Of a stretch of DNA of 63,363 bases, positions 54,745 to 63,363 are shown piece by piece. The notes beneath the pieces are model-generated. The model was given only the letters and a program-made list of their open reading frames with translations. It was not told the DNA's origin and searched no databases. Origin of the DNA: an uncultured Ignavibacteria bacterium (GTDB taxonomy: Bacteria; Bacteroidota; Ignavibacteria; Ch128b); assembly GCA_937944105.1 (NCBI GenBank), contig CALDZP010000005.1:1-63363 (forward strand), written 5' to 3'. Every line of letters begins with the position of its first letter. Within the stretch, counting starts at the first letter, position 1. The translations under genes were made by a program, and so were the position numbers.

Positions 54745-54904
54745 TCTTACTTTAATTTTTTTGAATTTAAAAATATTTAATGAGAGTTTATACATAAATC
54801 GGGTAGTCTCTATCAATTAAAGAGAGTTTTCAAGATTGAATGACAATCACTGGAATGATCAAAAATGTATATTAATTTTTTTCTAATTTAAATTTTGAAA
54901 TAAC

Positions 54905-55050
54905 TTCAGGATGATTTTTTGAATTTAGATACTGCAACAATCTCAGTATGTTGTTTGATATGCATTGACTTCTTGAGGAATTTAAATTCCAGAACAAGTT
55001 CGGAAGGGCATTTTATGTCAATTTAGGTCCTCAAAGGAGTTCAGAATGAC
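54905..55050. repeat. Degenerate dispersed repeats (TTCAG-ATGAC type)
   Basis: TTCAGGATGA (54905-54914) and TTCAGAATGAC (55040-55050), with AACAAGTTCGGAAGGGCATT and an AGGAATTTAAATTCC dyad between them. Related words occur at 63001-63145, so this looks like a decayed interspersed element family. Confidence 0.5.
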
Positions 55051-55087
55051 TTTTTTAAACTTTATTATTCCTTTGTAGGGTATAAAT

Positions 55088-55210
55088 ATGTCTATTAATA
55101 TTGAACTCCTTTTAGGTTCCTTTTATGGTGAGTTTATTGCATATGGGTTTTACCCATGGTTATTTGTGTTGAACTCAATTGTTATTTTTTTGTGTTTTTG
55201 GATGTATTGA
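55088..55210 (+). CDS. Possible 40-residue hydrophobic peptide
   Basis: An intact 41-codon frame (MSINIELLLGSFYGEF..., ending FLCFWMY) with TAGGG about seven bases before the ATG. The peptide would be one or two membrane segments. It overlaps the hairpin and lies next to repeat remnants, so it may only be a chance frame in a mobile-element fossil. Confidence 0.25.
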   Translation: MSINIELLLGSFYGEFIAYGFYPWLFVLNSIVIFLCFWMY

Positions 55211-55389
55211 TGTTGAAAGATTCGAATACTTAATTTAATTATTCTTTTGTGGGGAATTATTTCATTGAGCCAGAAATTGAATTGATATTATAGATTAAAA
55301 ATACTTCGATAAAAATTTTACGAAATGGAAAATTTCAAAACTTTGATTGGTATTAAAATAAAGCGTTGCTTTTAATTAATTTTGTAAAG

Positions 55390-56562
55390 ATGTGGAGCTG
55401 GAAAAGTAATCTGTTTATAATCTGGATTGGTCAATTTATTGCAATGATGGGAATGAGTATGGTTGTTCCATTTCTTCCTCTTTATATTCGTGAACTTGGT
55501 TTAAATGATCATCAACAAATAGCCCGATGGAGTGGATTCGTTTTTTCAGGTCCTTTTTTGTTTTCATTTGTTCTTGTTCCAGTTTGGGGTTTTCTTGGTG
55601 ATCGCTATGGAAGAAAATTAATGGTCATTAGAGCTTTATTTGGACTTGCAATTGCACAAATACTTATTGGTCTCTCCCAAAATGTTTATCATCTTTTGTT
55701 TGGCAGGATTATTCAGGGAATGGTAAGTGGATTCATTCCCGCCTCAATGGTTCTTGTTTCATCGACAACACCAAAGGAAAAAACGGGTTACGCTTTGGGT
55801 TTGCTCCAAACGGCTACATCTGGGGGAACAGTTCTTGGTCCTTTTGTTGGTGGTTTTCTCTCTGATCACATTGGCATTCGACCAATTTTCTTTATAACTG
55901 CTTCACTTTGCTTTATCAGTGCTTTGCTTGTCATTTTCAAAGTTTATGAAAAAAGAGAAATTAAAACCGAAAGCGATACTAAATTAAAAGATAATTATAA
56001 ATATGTATTGAAATCTCAAAAGTTGAGATTAATATTTTTATTGATTGTTCTTGTTCAGATTTCTATTGCAGTCAATCAACCACTTTTTGCTTTATATGTA
56101 GAGACACTTAGCATTGATAGAAGATTTATTGGATCAATAGCGGGTTTACTATATGGAATAATGGGAGTTTTTACAATGATTGGCTCCCCAATGTGGGGTA
56201 AATTAAATGAAAAATATGAGGCTAATCATTCGCTTGCAATTGCAGCCAGTGTTGCTGGAATAAGTTATTTCTTCCACTTTTTTATTTATAATCCTTTTTT
56301 ACTTGGATTTGTAAGAGCAATTCTTGGTCTGGCACTTGGTGGACTTTTACCAGTACTTTATACTCTGGTGAGTTTAAATTCTCCTATTGAGAGGAGAGGG
56401 GGAATAATGGGCATTGCAAGTAGTGCACAGATACTGGGCAATATGCTTGGACCTTCGTTAAGCGGAATGTTAGCTTCGCAATTTGGTATTAGACCTGTAT
56501 TTTTTATTTCAGGGATTATTCTTCTAATCATTGCAAATGTAAGTCAGAAAAAGATTAAATAA
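55390..56562 (+). CDS. MFS drug/metabolite exporter (DHA1-like)
   Basis: About 390 residues from the ATG at 55390 (an upstream TTG at 55366 is not favoured). Twelve membrane helices by eye. Between helices 2 and 3 is the MFS motif GFLGDRYGRKLMV, and in helix 5 the antiporter motif-C-like TSGGTVLGPFVGGFLSD. These mark a proton-coupled exporter of the TetA/MdtG kind. Second-half repeat: GSPMWGKLNEKYE. Substrate unknown. Confidence 0.92.
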   Translation: MWSWKSNLFIIWIGQFIAMMGMSMVVPFLPLYIRELGLNDHQQIARWSGFVFSGPFLFSFVLVPVWGFLGDRYGRKLMVIRALFGLAIAQILIGLSQNVYHLLFGRIIQGMVSGFIPASMVLVSSTTPKEKTGYALGLLQTATSGGTVLGPFVGGFLSDHIGIRPIFFITASLCFISALLVIFKVYEKREIKTESDTKLKDNYKYVLKSQKLRLIFLLIVLVQISIAVNQPLFALYVETLSIDRRFIGSIAGLLYGIMGVFTMIGSPMWGKLNEKYEANHSLAIAASVAGISYFFHFFIYNPFLLGFVRAILGLALGGLLPVLYTLVSLNSPIERRGGIMGIASSAQILGNMLGPSLSGMLASQFGIRPVFFISGIILLIIANVSQKKIK

Positions 56563-56637
56563 TTAAGTAAGAATTTTTTTGAGTTGTACTTTAAAAATCT
56601 TTTTTGATTTTTCTGAGTTTGTAAGTGAATTTTTGTT

Positions 56638-58326
56638 TTATTTGACTCGAGTCAGAAGAATTGTTAAATCATCAAGCGAATTCGAATTATTTGAATATGT
56701 TATAACTTCTTCAATTAATTTGTTGGCTATAATATCCAGTGGTAAATTTTTGCTCTCAATTAGTTTCTGAATAAATTTTTCTTCACCGAATTCTTTTTCA
56801 TTTTCATCAATTGCTTCAATAAATCCATCTGTGAAAAGACATATTAAATCTTTTGAATTCAATTCAATTTTTTCAGATTTATAATCTTGATTTAATTCTA
56901 AAACCCCAATCAATATTCCACCTTCATCAAGTCTAAAAATTTCATTTTCCCTAATTAAAATTGGTGGATTATGCCCGGCATTTATATATTCAAGTGTTTT
57001 TTCCTTTTCGTCAAGGATACCCCAGAACAAAGTTATGAAATTACCTGAACTCAAGTTTTGCTTCATTAGATTGTTTAATTCTTTGGTTATCTGAGCTAAA
57101 TTAAAATTTAATCTTGTTAAAGCTTTAACAGTTGCCTGAAGATTGGACATAACAAGAGATGCTGAGATTCCTTTACCAACAGCATCTGCAATTAAAATCA
57201 AAATTTGATTATCATTTAGTCGAAAAACATCAAAGTAATCACCGCCAACAAGTTTAGAAGGTTCATTTAAACCAAAAAATTCGAATAATTTCGATTCAGG
57301 TAGTTTAGATGGTAAAAGATTTCTTTGAATTTCCTGAGCTATTCTTATGTCTTCTTCAATTCTCTGTTTTTCAATTGTTTCATGAAATAATCGAATATTC
57401 TCAAGTGAAATGGCAGCAATGCTCCCAATTGATTGGATAAATTCAATTTCGTCTTGTGAGAAATGAGAGTTATTCAATTTATTACCACATAAAATTAAAC
57501 CGATCAACTTATTCTTAATCTCAAGTGGGATGATTAAAGAAATTTGATATCGATCGAATAACAAAGATTTAAGAAAGTTTTCTGACGATATAGATAAATC
57601 TATTGGATTAACAATTTTATTAAAATCAATTTTATCTAATTCATCTTTTAAGTTTTCATCGAATGAAGAGCCTATGATTCTTTTAGAATTAATTTCATTT
57701 TTAACTAAAGCTATTTTATTAACGAGGAAATTTCCCATAATTGTATAACTTAAGAATTTGTAAACATCATCTTCACTAAGAAGCAATGAAAATTCTTTAC
57801 TTAATTCGAAAAGTGAACGGGCATGTGAAATCTTAATTTGAAGTTTTCTATTTAATTCATTCAAATTGTTAATAAAAATGAAATTTTCAATTGCTATCGT
57901 TGAAATTCTTATTAAACTTTCAAATAAAATTTTTTCATCATCATTTAATGTATCTTTTTTAGAATGGAAGGAATACAATATTACGCCAGATAGTTTATCT
58001 TCACTTGTTAACATTACGAAATGATTAAAAATATCATTCTCGATGAATTTTTTCTGAATTAAGTTTTTTAGTTCTTTAAAGTCACTAAAATTCATCTCTT
58101 CGAATTTTTGCTCAATTCCTTTTGAAGAAATGAATCTTAGTGAATTATTGAAATTAATAAATAAAGCACATCGATTAATCAAAAATTTTCCCATTAAGGT
58201 AAGTATCAGAAAATTTGAAAGGTCATTTAAGGTTCTGAATGAATGAATTGTATTTGAAAATTCAGTTAAAGTTAAGAAGTGATGTTTATTAAATAAATTT
58301 TTGTTCGCTTGATTACTATTTTTCAT
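56638..58326 (-). CDS. SpoIIE/RsbU-type serine phosphatase with GAF domains
   Basis: 562 residues, soluble. Two GAF-like sensor regions at ~25-150 and ~170-320, a linker helix (EEDIRIAQEIQRNLLP) and a PP2C-type SpoIIE domain at ~350-560 with metal aspartates in GGDYFDVF and ADAVGKGIS and in LFTDGFIEAID. It should dephosphorylate the STAS protein encoded two genes upstream. It is the last gene of the partner-switching group and overlaps the anti-sigma-type kinase gene by 11 bases. Confidence 0.92.
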   Translation of the reverse strand: MKNSNQANKNLFNKHHFLTLTEFSNTIHSFRTLNDLSNFLILTLMGKFLINRCALFINFNNSLRFISSKGIEQKFEEMNFSDFKELKNLIQKKFIENDIFNHFVMLTSEDKLSGVILYSFHSKKDTLNDDEKILFESLIRISTIAIENFIFINNLNELNRKLQIKISHARSLFELSKEFSLLLSEDDVYKFLSYTIMGNFLVNKIALVKNEINSKRIIGSSFDENLKDELDKIDFNKIVNPIDLSISSENFLKSLLFDRYQISLIIPLEIKNKLIGLILCGNKLNNSHFSQDEIEFIQSIGSIAAISLENIRLFHETIEKQRIEEDIRIAQEIQRNLLPSKLPESKLFEFFGLNEPSKLVGGDYFDVFRLNDNQILILIADAVGKGISASLVMSNLQATVKALTRLNFNLAQITKELNNLMKQNLSSGNFITLFWGILDEKEKTLEYINAGHNPPILIRENEIFRLDEGGILIGVLELNQDYKSEKIELNSKDLICLFTDGFIEAIDENEKEFGEEKFIQKLIESKNLPLDIIANKLIEEVITYSNNSNSLDDLTILLTRVK

Positions 58327-58750
58327 TATTTACAAATTGAATTTTTTTCATCAGAATGATTTTATTTTCCCCTTCATCTAAAAATTTATATTCTACTACA
58401 TCCATAAGTTGATTCATAAGATAAATTCCAAAGCCGCCTTTTTTCTGGGATTTGTAATTCTCCTGGATATTTGGAATTTGAATTTTTTCAGGTTCAAATT
58501 TTTCACCCCAATCAGAAATTTCCGCCTTAAAGATTTCGTCTTTTAACTCAAGGGATATTAATATATCACCATCAGGATTATATTTATAGGCATGTTTTAT
58601 TTTATTTGTACATGCTTCATCAATTGCAAGTATAATTTTTTCTATATCTTCTCTTGAAGCTTTATTTGAACTCAGAAAATTTTGTATGTATTCTCTGATA
58701 TCTTTTAAGTTTTTAGTTCTACTCTTAAATGTTCTTTCAATTGATTTCAA
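58316..58750 (-). CDS. Anti-sigma-factor-type serine kinase (RsbW/SpoIIAB-like)
   Basis: 144 residues of the HATPase_c_2 family: N-box KIILAIDEACTNKIKHAYKY, G1 box EISDWGEKFEP and G2 box KGGFGIYLMNQLMD. Such proteins phosphorylate a STAS antagonist and bind a sigma factor or other target. Eight bases separate it from the STAS gene upstream. No sigma-factor gene is nearby, so the output may not be a sigma factor. Confidence 0.92.
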   Translation of the reverse strand: MKSIERTFKSRTKNLKDIREYIQNFLSSNKASREDIEKIILAIDEACTNKIKHAYKYNPDGDILISLELKDEIFKAEISDWGEKFEPEKIQIPNIQENYKSQKKGGFGIYLMNQLMDVVEYKFLDEGENKIILMKKIQFVNNEK

Positions 58751-58758
58751 ATCTGTAC

Positions 58759-59109
58759 CTAAATCGATTTAAATTTATTAATAGCTTCTTCATCGGAGTT
58801 ATAGAATTCGTAGATAAGTGGAAATCCAATTAGATCGAAAATATTATAAATCTTCTGACTCATTGAAGAGAACTTGATATCTCCACCGTTTGTTCTGACA
58901 TTTTCGATGAAACCCATAAAAACACCAAGACCTGCACTGCTTATGTAGTTCAGGTCAGAAAAATTAACAACAATCTTAAATCTGCTTTCCTTTAATAAAT
59001 TTGAAATAGCTTCTTCCAGTTTTGGTGCAGTATGTGCATCAAGATATCCTGTTAATTTGATTATACTTATGTCCCCCTGTGTTTTAATACTTAAATTAAA
59101 CTCATTCAT
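58759..59109 (-). CDS. STAS-domain anti-anti-sigma factor
   Basis: 116 residues: VSIIKLTGYLDAHTAPKLEE-type start, VVNFSDLNYISSAGLGVFMG with Ser57/Ser58 at the phosphorylation site (Ser58 aligns with the RsbV site), and a C-terminal FDLIGFPLIYEFYNSDEEA. It is the switch piece: phosphorylated by the RsbW-like kinase, released by a SpoIIE phosphatase. It overlaps the upstream phosphatase gene by eight bases. Confidence 0.93.
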   Translation of the reverse strand: MNEFNLSIKTQGDISIIKLTGYLDAHTAPKLEEAISNLLKESRFKIVVNFSDLNYISSAGLGVFMGFIENVRTNGGDIKFSSMSQKIYNIFDLIGFPLIYEFYNSDEEAINKFKSI

Positions 59110-61165
59110 ATTTTACTCCTTTGTATTTTATTGCAAGCATTGTAATATCGTCGTGTTGTGGAAAATCTTGTGAAAAGAGAGAAATATTTTTTATTAAATT
59201 TTGTAAAATTTCTCCACTTGATAGGTGATGATGTTTAATTAAAATTTCGTTTAATCTTTCAGTCCCAAATTCTTCAAGATTTTTATTGCGTGCTTCTGTA
59301 ACTCCATCTGTATAAAGGATTAATAAATCATTTCTATCAAATTTTAAATGTACTTCCTCTAGATTGTTTTCAAACAATTCATTACAGTTAAAACCAAGTG
59401 CAATTCCAGAAGGTCGTAAATAATTAATCAAACCATTTTTTAAAAGAACAATTGGGCAATGGCCACCACGAGCAATTTTAACTATGCCTGTTCGAACATT
59501 AAAATTTGCAAATACAACACTTACAAAATTTTTTTTATCAAAACTTTTACATAAAATTTTATTAGCCTGGATTAATATTTCTTTTGGACTAGATATTATT
59601 TTTGAAATAGATTCAAAAATTCCTTTTATCTCGGCCATATAAAAAGCAGCAGAAATTCCTTTACCACTTACATCTGCAATTACGAAACCCAATTCATCAT
59701 TATTAATTGGAAACAAGTCATAATAATCACCACCAACTTCAAAGGCAGGAATAAACAAAGCAGCAATATCAAGTTCAGGAAAATTAAACGGTTCTTCAGG
59801 CAATAATTTTTTTTGAATATCTCTTGCAACTTCAAGTTCCTTTTCAAGTCTTTCTTTTTCGATTGATTCTTTAATTAATCGGGAATTTTGAATTGCTATA
59901 ACTGAATATTCACCAATACTTTTTAGTGTGCTAAAATCATCTAATTCCAGTTGTGTTGTTTTGTCGAAGCCAATAAAAATATATCCAAAAAGTTCTTTAC
60001 TGTAAATTAGAGGTATGTAGACAATTTTATTAATTGTTGAATTAGAATTTGTTTGTAAGTTCTCTGCTTCTAAATTGACTATATTAATTTCGCCTTTTAA
60101 AGAATCAGGATTTAATATTTTATTTTTTACTTTTTCAATATCAAAGTTTAAACTTTTATCTTTTGTATAGAAAGTGCAATGATCTTTATCATCAAATAGG
60201 CATAACCATACATAATTCGAATTAGAAATTTTTACAATAGTTTCGGTAATAAAAGAGGTAAGTTCATCAATGTCCAGCACTTTTGAAATCATTTGAGATA
60301 AATTTTGTAGCGATTCAATTTCAAAAGTTTTCTTTTCAATAACTTCGGTTGCAGGTAATTGAAAAAATGTTAAAATGAGTAAAATTATTGAATAAACGAA
60401 TGCCATCCCAAATATTAAATTGTAAGCGGTAATGACTGAAGTTGAGAACAAAGAAATTAGTTCTTCCAGTTGTTCTTTTGAACCACTTTTTATCATTGCA
60501 AAGATGATTATTGCTAATAAAATGTTACAAAGACCAATAACTTTTAATTTATCTTTTCTCTTTAAATAAACAACCCATTTGTTCAAGTATGTCAAAATTA
60601 TGAAGAAAATAATTGTTAGAGTTCCAAAGGTATATTTGATCCATAGAATGTCAAAATGTTTTTCAAAATTTGAACCTAAAGACGATAAAACAAAGTAAAC
60701 CATTGTAATGACATAGTAATTCTTTATAGTCTTCTTCTGTCTGCTAAAAAATAAAATTGTTAAAATGCTCAGGATTATCGAAATAAAGAAGATATAAGCA
60801 ACAGAAAATAATCCTGAAATTATTCCTATAAAGATAGTAGGTTTAATTACCAGTGATTTTAAACTTTTAAGAGTGGGTCCTAAAAAATAAAGTGATGTTT
60901 CTGAGAATAAAATAAAAATTATCTCCAGTATTATAAATCTAAAAAGTAGTTGTATTTGAGTAAATGCCCTTTTTTGCTGGTAATCAATTAATTTCTTTAC
61001 AACTAAAATTACAACAGGAACTGAAATTAAATCGCTTAAGATGGAAATAAAAAAATCAGCCTTAAATAGAAAAAATAATTTCACCAGAAGGAAAATTGAC
61101 AACAAGATTGGAATATTAAATCGGGAATTTAAAAATTTATTATATAGGTTTTTTATCATCTTCAA
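59102..61165 (-). CDS. Membrane SpoIIE/RsbU-type serine phosphatase
   Basis: 687 residues. About eight membrane helices occupy residues ~12-270, a GAF domain lies at ~285-430, then a linker helix (ELEVARDIQKKLLPEEP) and the SpoIIE domain at ~465-685 with GGDYYDLF, IADVSGKGISAAF and LYTDGVTEARN carrying the metal aspartates. It is a membrane-linked input to the same switch as the soluble phosphatase at 56638. The start overlaps the MATE gene end by 26 bases; MIKNL, two codons in, is an equally good start. Confidence 0.92.
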   Translation of the reverse strand: MKMIKNLYNKFLNSRFNIPILLSIFLLVKLFFLFKADFFISILSDLISVPVVILVVKKLIDYQQKRAFTQIQLLFRFIILEIIFILFSETSLYFLGPTLKSLKSLVIKPTIFIGIISGLFSVAYIFFISIILSILTILFFSRQKKTIKNYYVITMVYFVLSSLGSNFEKHFDILWIKYTFGTLTIIFFIILTYLNKWVVYLKRKDKLKVIGLCNILLAIIIFAMIKSGSKEQLEELISLFSTSVITAYNLIFGMAFVYSIILLILTFFQLPATEVIEKKTFEIESLQNLSQMISKVLDIDELTSFITETIVKISNSNYVWLCLFDDKDHCTFYTKDKSLNFDIEKVKNKILNPDSLKGEINIVNLEAENLQTNSNSTINKIVYIPLIYSKELFGYIFIGFDKTTQLELDDFSTLKSIGEYSVIAIQNSRLIKESIEKERLEKELEVARDIQKKLLPEEPFNFPELDIAALFIPAFEVGGDYYDLFPINNDELGFVIADVSGKGISAAFYMAEIKGIFESISKIISSPKEILIQANKILCKSFDKKNFVSVVFANFNVRTGIVKIARGGHCPIVLLKNGLINYLRPSGIALGFNCNELFENNLEEVHLKFDRNDLLILYTDGVTEARNKNLEEFGTERLNEILIKHHHLSSGEILQNLIKNISLFSQDFPQHDDITMLAIKYKGVKYE

Positions 61166-62507
61166 AGCTCAGTTTCCATTTACCACTTAAGAATCGTTTC
61201 ATTAAAATTAATGCGTAAATGAAAATATAAACTGGCAAACTGATCCATGTTACAACAAATCCTAATTTAAAGACAACACTCGATAAAAAGGCAAGTGGTA
61301 AAAAAATTAACCAGTTTGTAAATACTTCTGCTTTCATAACAAAAAATGATAAACCTGCTGATTGCAAAATATAAGCTAAAACTATCGCTATGCCGTAAAA
61401 AATTTGAGCAATACCAGCTATTTGTAAGATTATTTTAGAGGTTGAAATAATGATTGGATCATTTGTGATTAAATATAAAAGTAATTTGGGAGTTATGATG
61501 AAAATCAAAGCAAGTGAAAATGAGAATATCAAAATCAACTTTAAAGACTCTAGCCCATATTTTTCTGCGAGGTCATAATCTTTAATTCCAAGATTGTTTC
61601 CAACTAATGTTTGAGCGGCAATACCAAATGCAAAACAAGGTAATAGGGCAATAAATATTATTGAAATTACAACCTGACTTGCTGCTTGATAAAGAGTACC
61701 AATAAATCCAATCAATGCAAGAAAAATTAAAAAGCCGATTAAAATAAAAATATTTTGGAATGAAACTGGTAAAGATAATTTTATTATGGATTGCATAATG
61801 TTTAGACTGAATGTAAACATTTTCTTTGTTCTATACTTTTTTCGATAAAATTTGAGAAATGTTACATATAAATAAAAGAAGAAATCTACAATCGTTGCTA
61901 CTGAAGAAGCAAGTGCTGCACCTTTAAGTCCAAGCTTTGGTGCACCCAGATTCCCAAAAATTAAAACCCAATTCAGAAAAATATTTACAATATTCAATAT
62001 GATACCTGAAATCATAAAAATTTTTGAATGACCAATTCCAAAGAAAAACCCTCTGAATGCGACAATCATTAAAAAGAATGGTAAACTTAAAAATCTGAAT
62101 GAGATATATTCGCTGGTTAATTTTTCAACCACCTTATCTTTTGCTATTAACCAGGAAAAATGAGGAGCAAGTAAATAAATTAAAAGTCCAAATAAAAGAC
62201 CAACAAAAAAACCAAAAATTAAAGATGTATTTAAAACTTTTTTACACTCTTCATAATTACCTTTACCTTCTTCTCTTGCAACTAAAATGTGAGTTCCAGT
62301 GCTGAAACTTGAAAAAAAACTTACAATTGCCCATGTAGCCAGAACACCAAGTCCCATAGCAGCAAGATTCTCTTTTGCATTTTCAAGTCTACCAACCATT
62401 GCTGTATCAACTAAAGAAATAAGTATATGACTTGAAAGACCGGCAATTGCGGGTAATGCTATTTCAAGAATTTTTGTTGCAAATTTCTTCTCAGGTAAAA
62501 TACTCAT
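61140..62507 (-). CDS. MATE-family efflux transporter
   Basis: 455 residues with about twelve membrane helices in two halves. MATE hallmarks: ALPAIAGLSSHILISLVDTAMVGRL at the start (in outline), LGVLATWAIV, FLNWVLIFGNLGAPKLGLKGAALASS and AAQTLVGNNLGIKD in the second half. It exports cationic or other compounds with Na+ or H+. First gene of the minus-strand run whose other members form a partner-switching module; overlap suggests co-transcription. Confidence 0.93.
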   Translation of the reverse strand: MSILPEKKFATKILEIALPAIAGLSSHILISLVDTAMVGRLENAKENLAAMGLGVLATWAIVSFFSSFSTGTHILVAREEGKGNYEECKKVLNTSLIFGFFVGLLFGLLIYLLAPHFSWLIAKDKVVEKLTSEYISFRFLSLPFFLMIVAFRGFFFGIGHSKIFMISGIILNIVNIFLNWVLIFGNLGAPKLGLKGAALASSVATIVDFFFYLYVTFLKFYRKKYRTKKMFTFSLNIMQSIIKLSLPVSFQNIFILIGFLIFLALIGFIGTLYQAASQVVISIIFIALLPCFAFGIAAQTLVGNNLGIKDYDLAEKYGLESLKLILIFSFSLALIFIITPKLLLYLITNDPIIISTSKIILQIAGIAQIFYGIAIVLAYILQSAGLSFFVMKAEVFTNWLIFLPLAFLSSVVFKLGFVVTWISLPVYIFIYALILMKRFLSGKWKLSFEDDKKPI

Positions 62508-63227
62508 AATTCAAAACAAATTAACCATGATGATTCTCAAACTCAAGTAAATCAATTTTTTAATAATTGATAATTATACAAACATTCAATTAATATAAAT
62601 TCAAAAATTTGTTAAGTAAAATATCACATGCTAACATATCAACCAGTTGTAAAAAATATTCCACTGAAATTATTTAATTAAAGTTTTGATTTAATGAGGA
62701 TTTGATTACTCTCATCAAGAAAAGATGAAAATTTAATGTAGGCTTTGTTACTATTAAATGAATAAAGTAAAAAAATAAAATTTTCATATTATTGTCTTTC
62801 CTCAATTTCAAGGTGAATTTTCATTTATTAAAGTTAATAAAAAAATTATTAGGCAAATACAGATTAAAAGCTCTTTCCAAAAAATTATTCTTTTGTTAGC
62901 CTGTCCCAATTATCGGACTCAGCTTCTAATATCAAAAAAGAATCCCTAAATAAAATTAAAATGGCGGTTTTATTAGAAATAAGTTCTTATACATTCGATA
63001 GTCACCCTGAACTTGTTTCAAGATCTCTTAACAAATAAAAAAGAATGCTCGAATAAATTCATGATGACTTTTTATTATAGATGTTGAAACGAATTCAGGA
63101 TGACTTTTAGGGTCACATTAAATTTTGAAACAAATTCGGAATGACATTTACCAGAAAGCCCCTAAATATCTGTAGCGCTTTTCTTTTTTTTATAAAAAAA
63201 AATTAACAAATAAAAAAGGGATTAAAA
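62508..63227. other. Gene-free region with repeat remnants near its end
   Basis: No gene, tRNA or terminator that I can support. Repeats are listed at 63001-63145. An AAGGG ribosome site for the terminal frame lies at 63216-63220. Confidence 0.6.
63001..63145. repeat. Dispersed-repeat remnants (GAAC-TTGTTTCA / TTCAGGATGAC type)
   Basis: GTCACCCTGAACTTGTTTCA (63001-63020), TTCATGATGAC near 63058, TTCAGGATGAC (63094-63104) and TTCGGAATGAC (63135-63145), partly in opposite orientation. Same word family as at 54905-55050. Confidence 0.55.
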
Positions 63228-63363
63228 ATGCCTTCCCAAAACATATCAGCAAAATTAAAACCTGTTATCTAAAAATGAAATATTAAATCTTCTAACACAA
63301 ATTTTTGAACGACTACCATTTATAATTAATCTAACTCCTGAGGAAAGACTCTCATTACCAAAG
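63228..63363 (+). pseudogene. Frameshifted 5' end of a gene, cut by window edge
   Basis: An ATG at 63228 with AAGGG seven bases upstream opens MPSQNISAKLKPVI then stops. The next frame resumes at once with KNEILNLLTQ, FERLPFIINLTPEERLSLPK to the window end. Joined, they read as one protein start, and the second part resembles a conserved hypothetical family I recall with an LPF..LTPEER..LPK motif. The break lies at about 63262-63273. Either a true frameshift, a sequencing error or a rare CTG start at 63262. Confidence 0.55.

Larger units (their letters stand above)
54745..55389. other. Gene-poor intergenic region with dispersed-repeat remnants
   Basis: No conserved gene. It separates divergent transcription units and contains degenerate TTCAG-ATGA repeats and a short open frame, listed separately. 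A GGGTTTTACCC hairpin with flanking AT pairs lies at about 55142-55160. Confidence 0.6.

Noticed and set aside
62508-63000. tRNA or rRNA genes in the large gaps (also 24059-24473 and 54745-55389)
   Set aside because: No acceptor-stem plus GTTCGA-type T-loop combination was found by eye.

Overview
The window is A+T-rich, gene-dense chromosomal DNA with no rRNA, tRNA, CRISPR array, prophage or intact insertion sequence that I can see. The gene families suggest a bacterium of the Ignavibacteria / Bacteroidota-Chlorobiota neighbourhood: NifJ followed by a dihydroorotate-dehydrogenase-like gene, DUF4397 lipoproteins ending their lipobox in Ser-Cys, a saccharopine/lysine 6-aminotransferase module, multihaem cytochromes fused to cytochrome b, and SpoIIE/STAS signalling. 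That assignment is inferred from gene content, not from a marker gene. The organism looks Gram-negative and respiratory, with H2 oxidation and fermentative-type pyruvate oxidation.

Layout. 1-678: C-terminal end of a molybdopterin oxidoreductase. 725-1008: three tandem inverted-repeat units. 1347-4416: a SppA-type protease with an unusual N-terminal barrel-like extension, divergent from a SixA phosphatase. 4451-14563: a pilus/type II secretion-like cluster, consisting of a small pilin-like protein behind a probable sigma-54 promoter, a hairpin, a PilM-PilN-like fusion, a PilO-PilP-like fusion, a short secretin and three pseudopilin-like proteins. It is followed by a two-component pair of NtrC type and a degenerate receiver protein. 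14798-24058: pyruvate:ferredoxin oxidoreductase, a DHOD-like protein, a universal stress protein, a 13-haem cytochrome c/b fusion and a 7-haem NapC/NirT-type cytochrome. 24474-29163: lysine catabolism (lysine-ketoglutarate reductase, saccharopine dehydrogenase, lysine 6-aminotransferase) and RsmI. 29340-35001: a sigma-54 controlled [NiFe] hydrogenase operon whose small subunit has the six-cysteine signature of oxygen-tolerant enzymes, then a sigma-54 activator without an input domain.

35319-42913: a RidA-like protein, two DUF4397 lipoproteins built from alternating repeats (4 and 12 copies), MazG, a small secreted protein and HU. 43121-46288 (minus): aldehyde dehydrogenase and a DEDDh exonuclease/GIY-YIG protein. 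46464-52826: glutaryl-CoA dehydrogenase, then guaB, a proline peptidase, a glycosyltransferase and purD closely packed. 52962-54744 (minus): two envelope glycosyltransferases. 55390-56562: an MFS exporter. 56638-62507 (minus): a MATE transporter and a complete partner-switching module (two SpoIIE phosphatases, a STAS protein, an anti-sigma-type kinase). The window ends in an apparently frameshifted gene.

The most interesting items are the pilus/T2SS-like cluster with fused assembly proteins and pilins lacking the usual prepilin motif, the sigma-54 hydrogenase regulon with a domain-stripped activator carrying GAFTSA instead of GAFTGA, the alternating-repeat DUF4397 surface proteins and the two multihaem cytochromes. 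Glutaryl-CoA dehydrogenase and possibly the aldehyde dehydrogenase complete the lysine pathway from elsewhere in the window.
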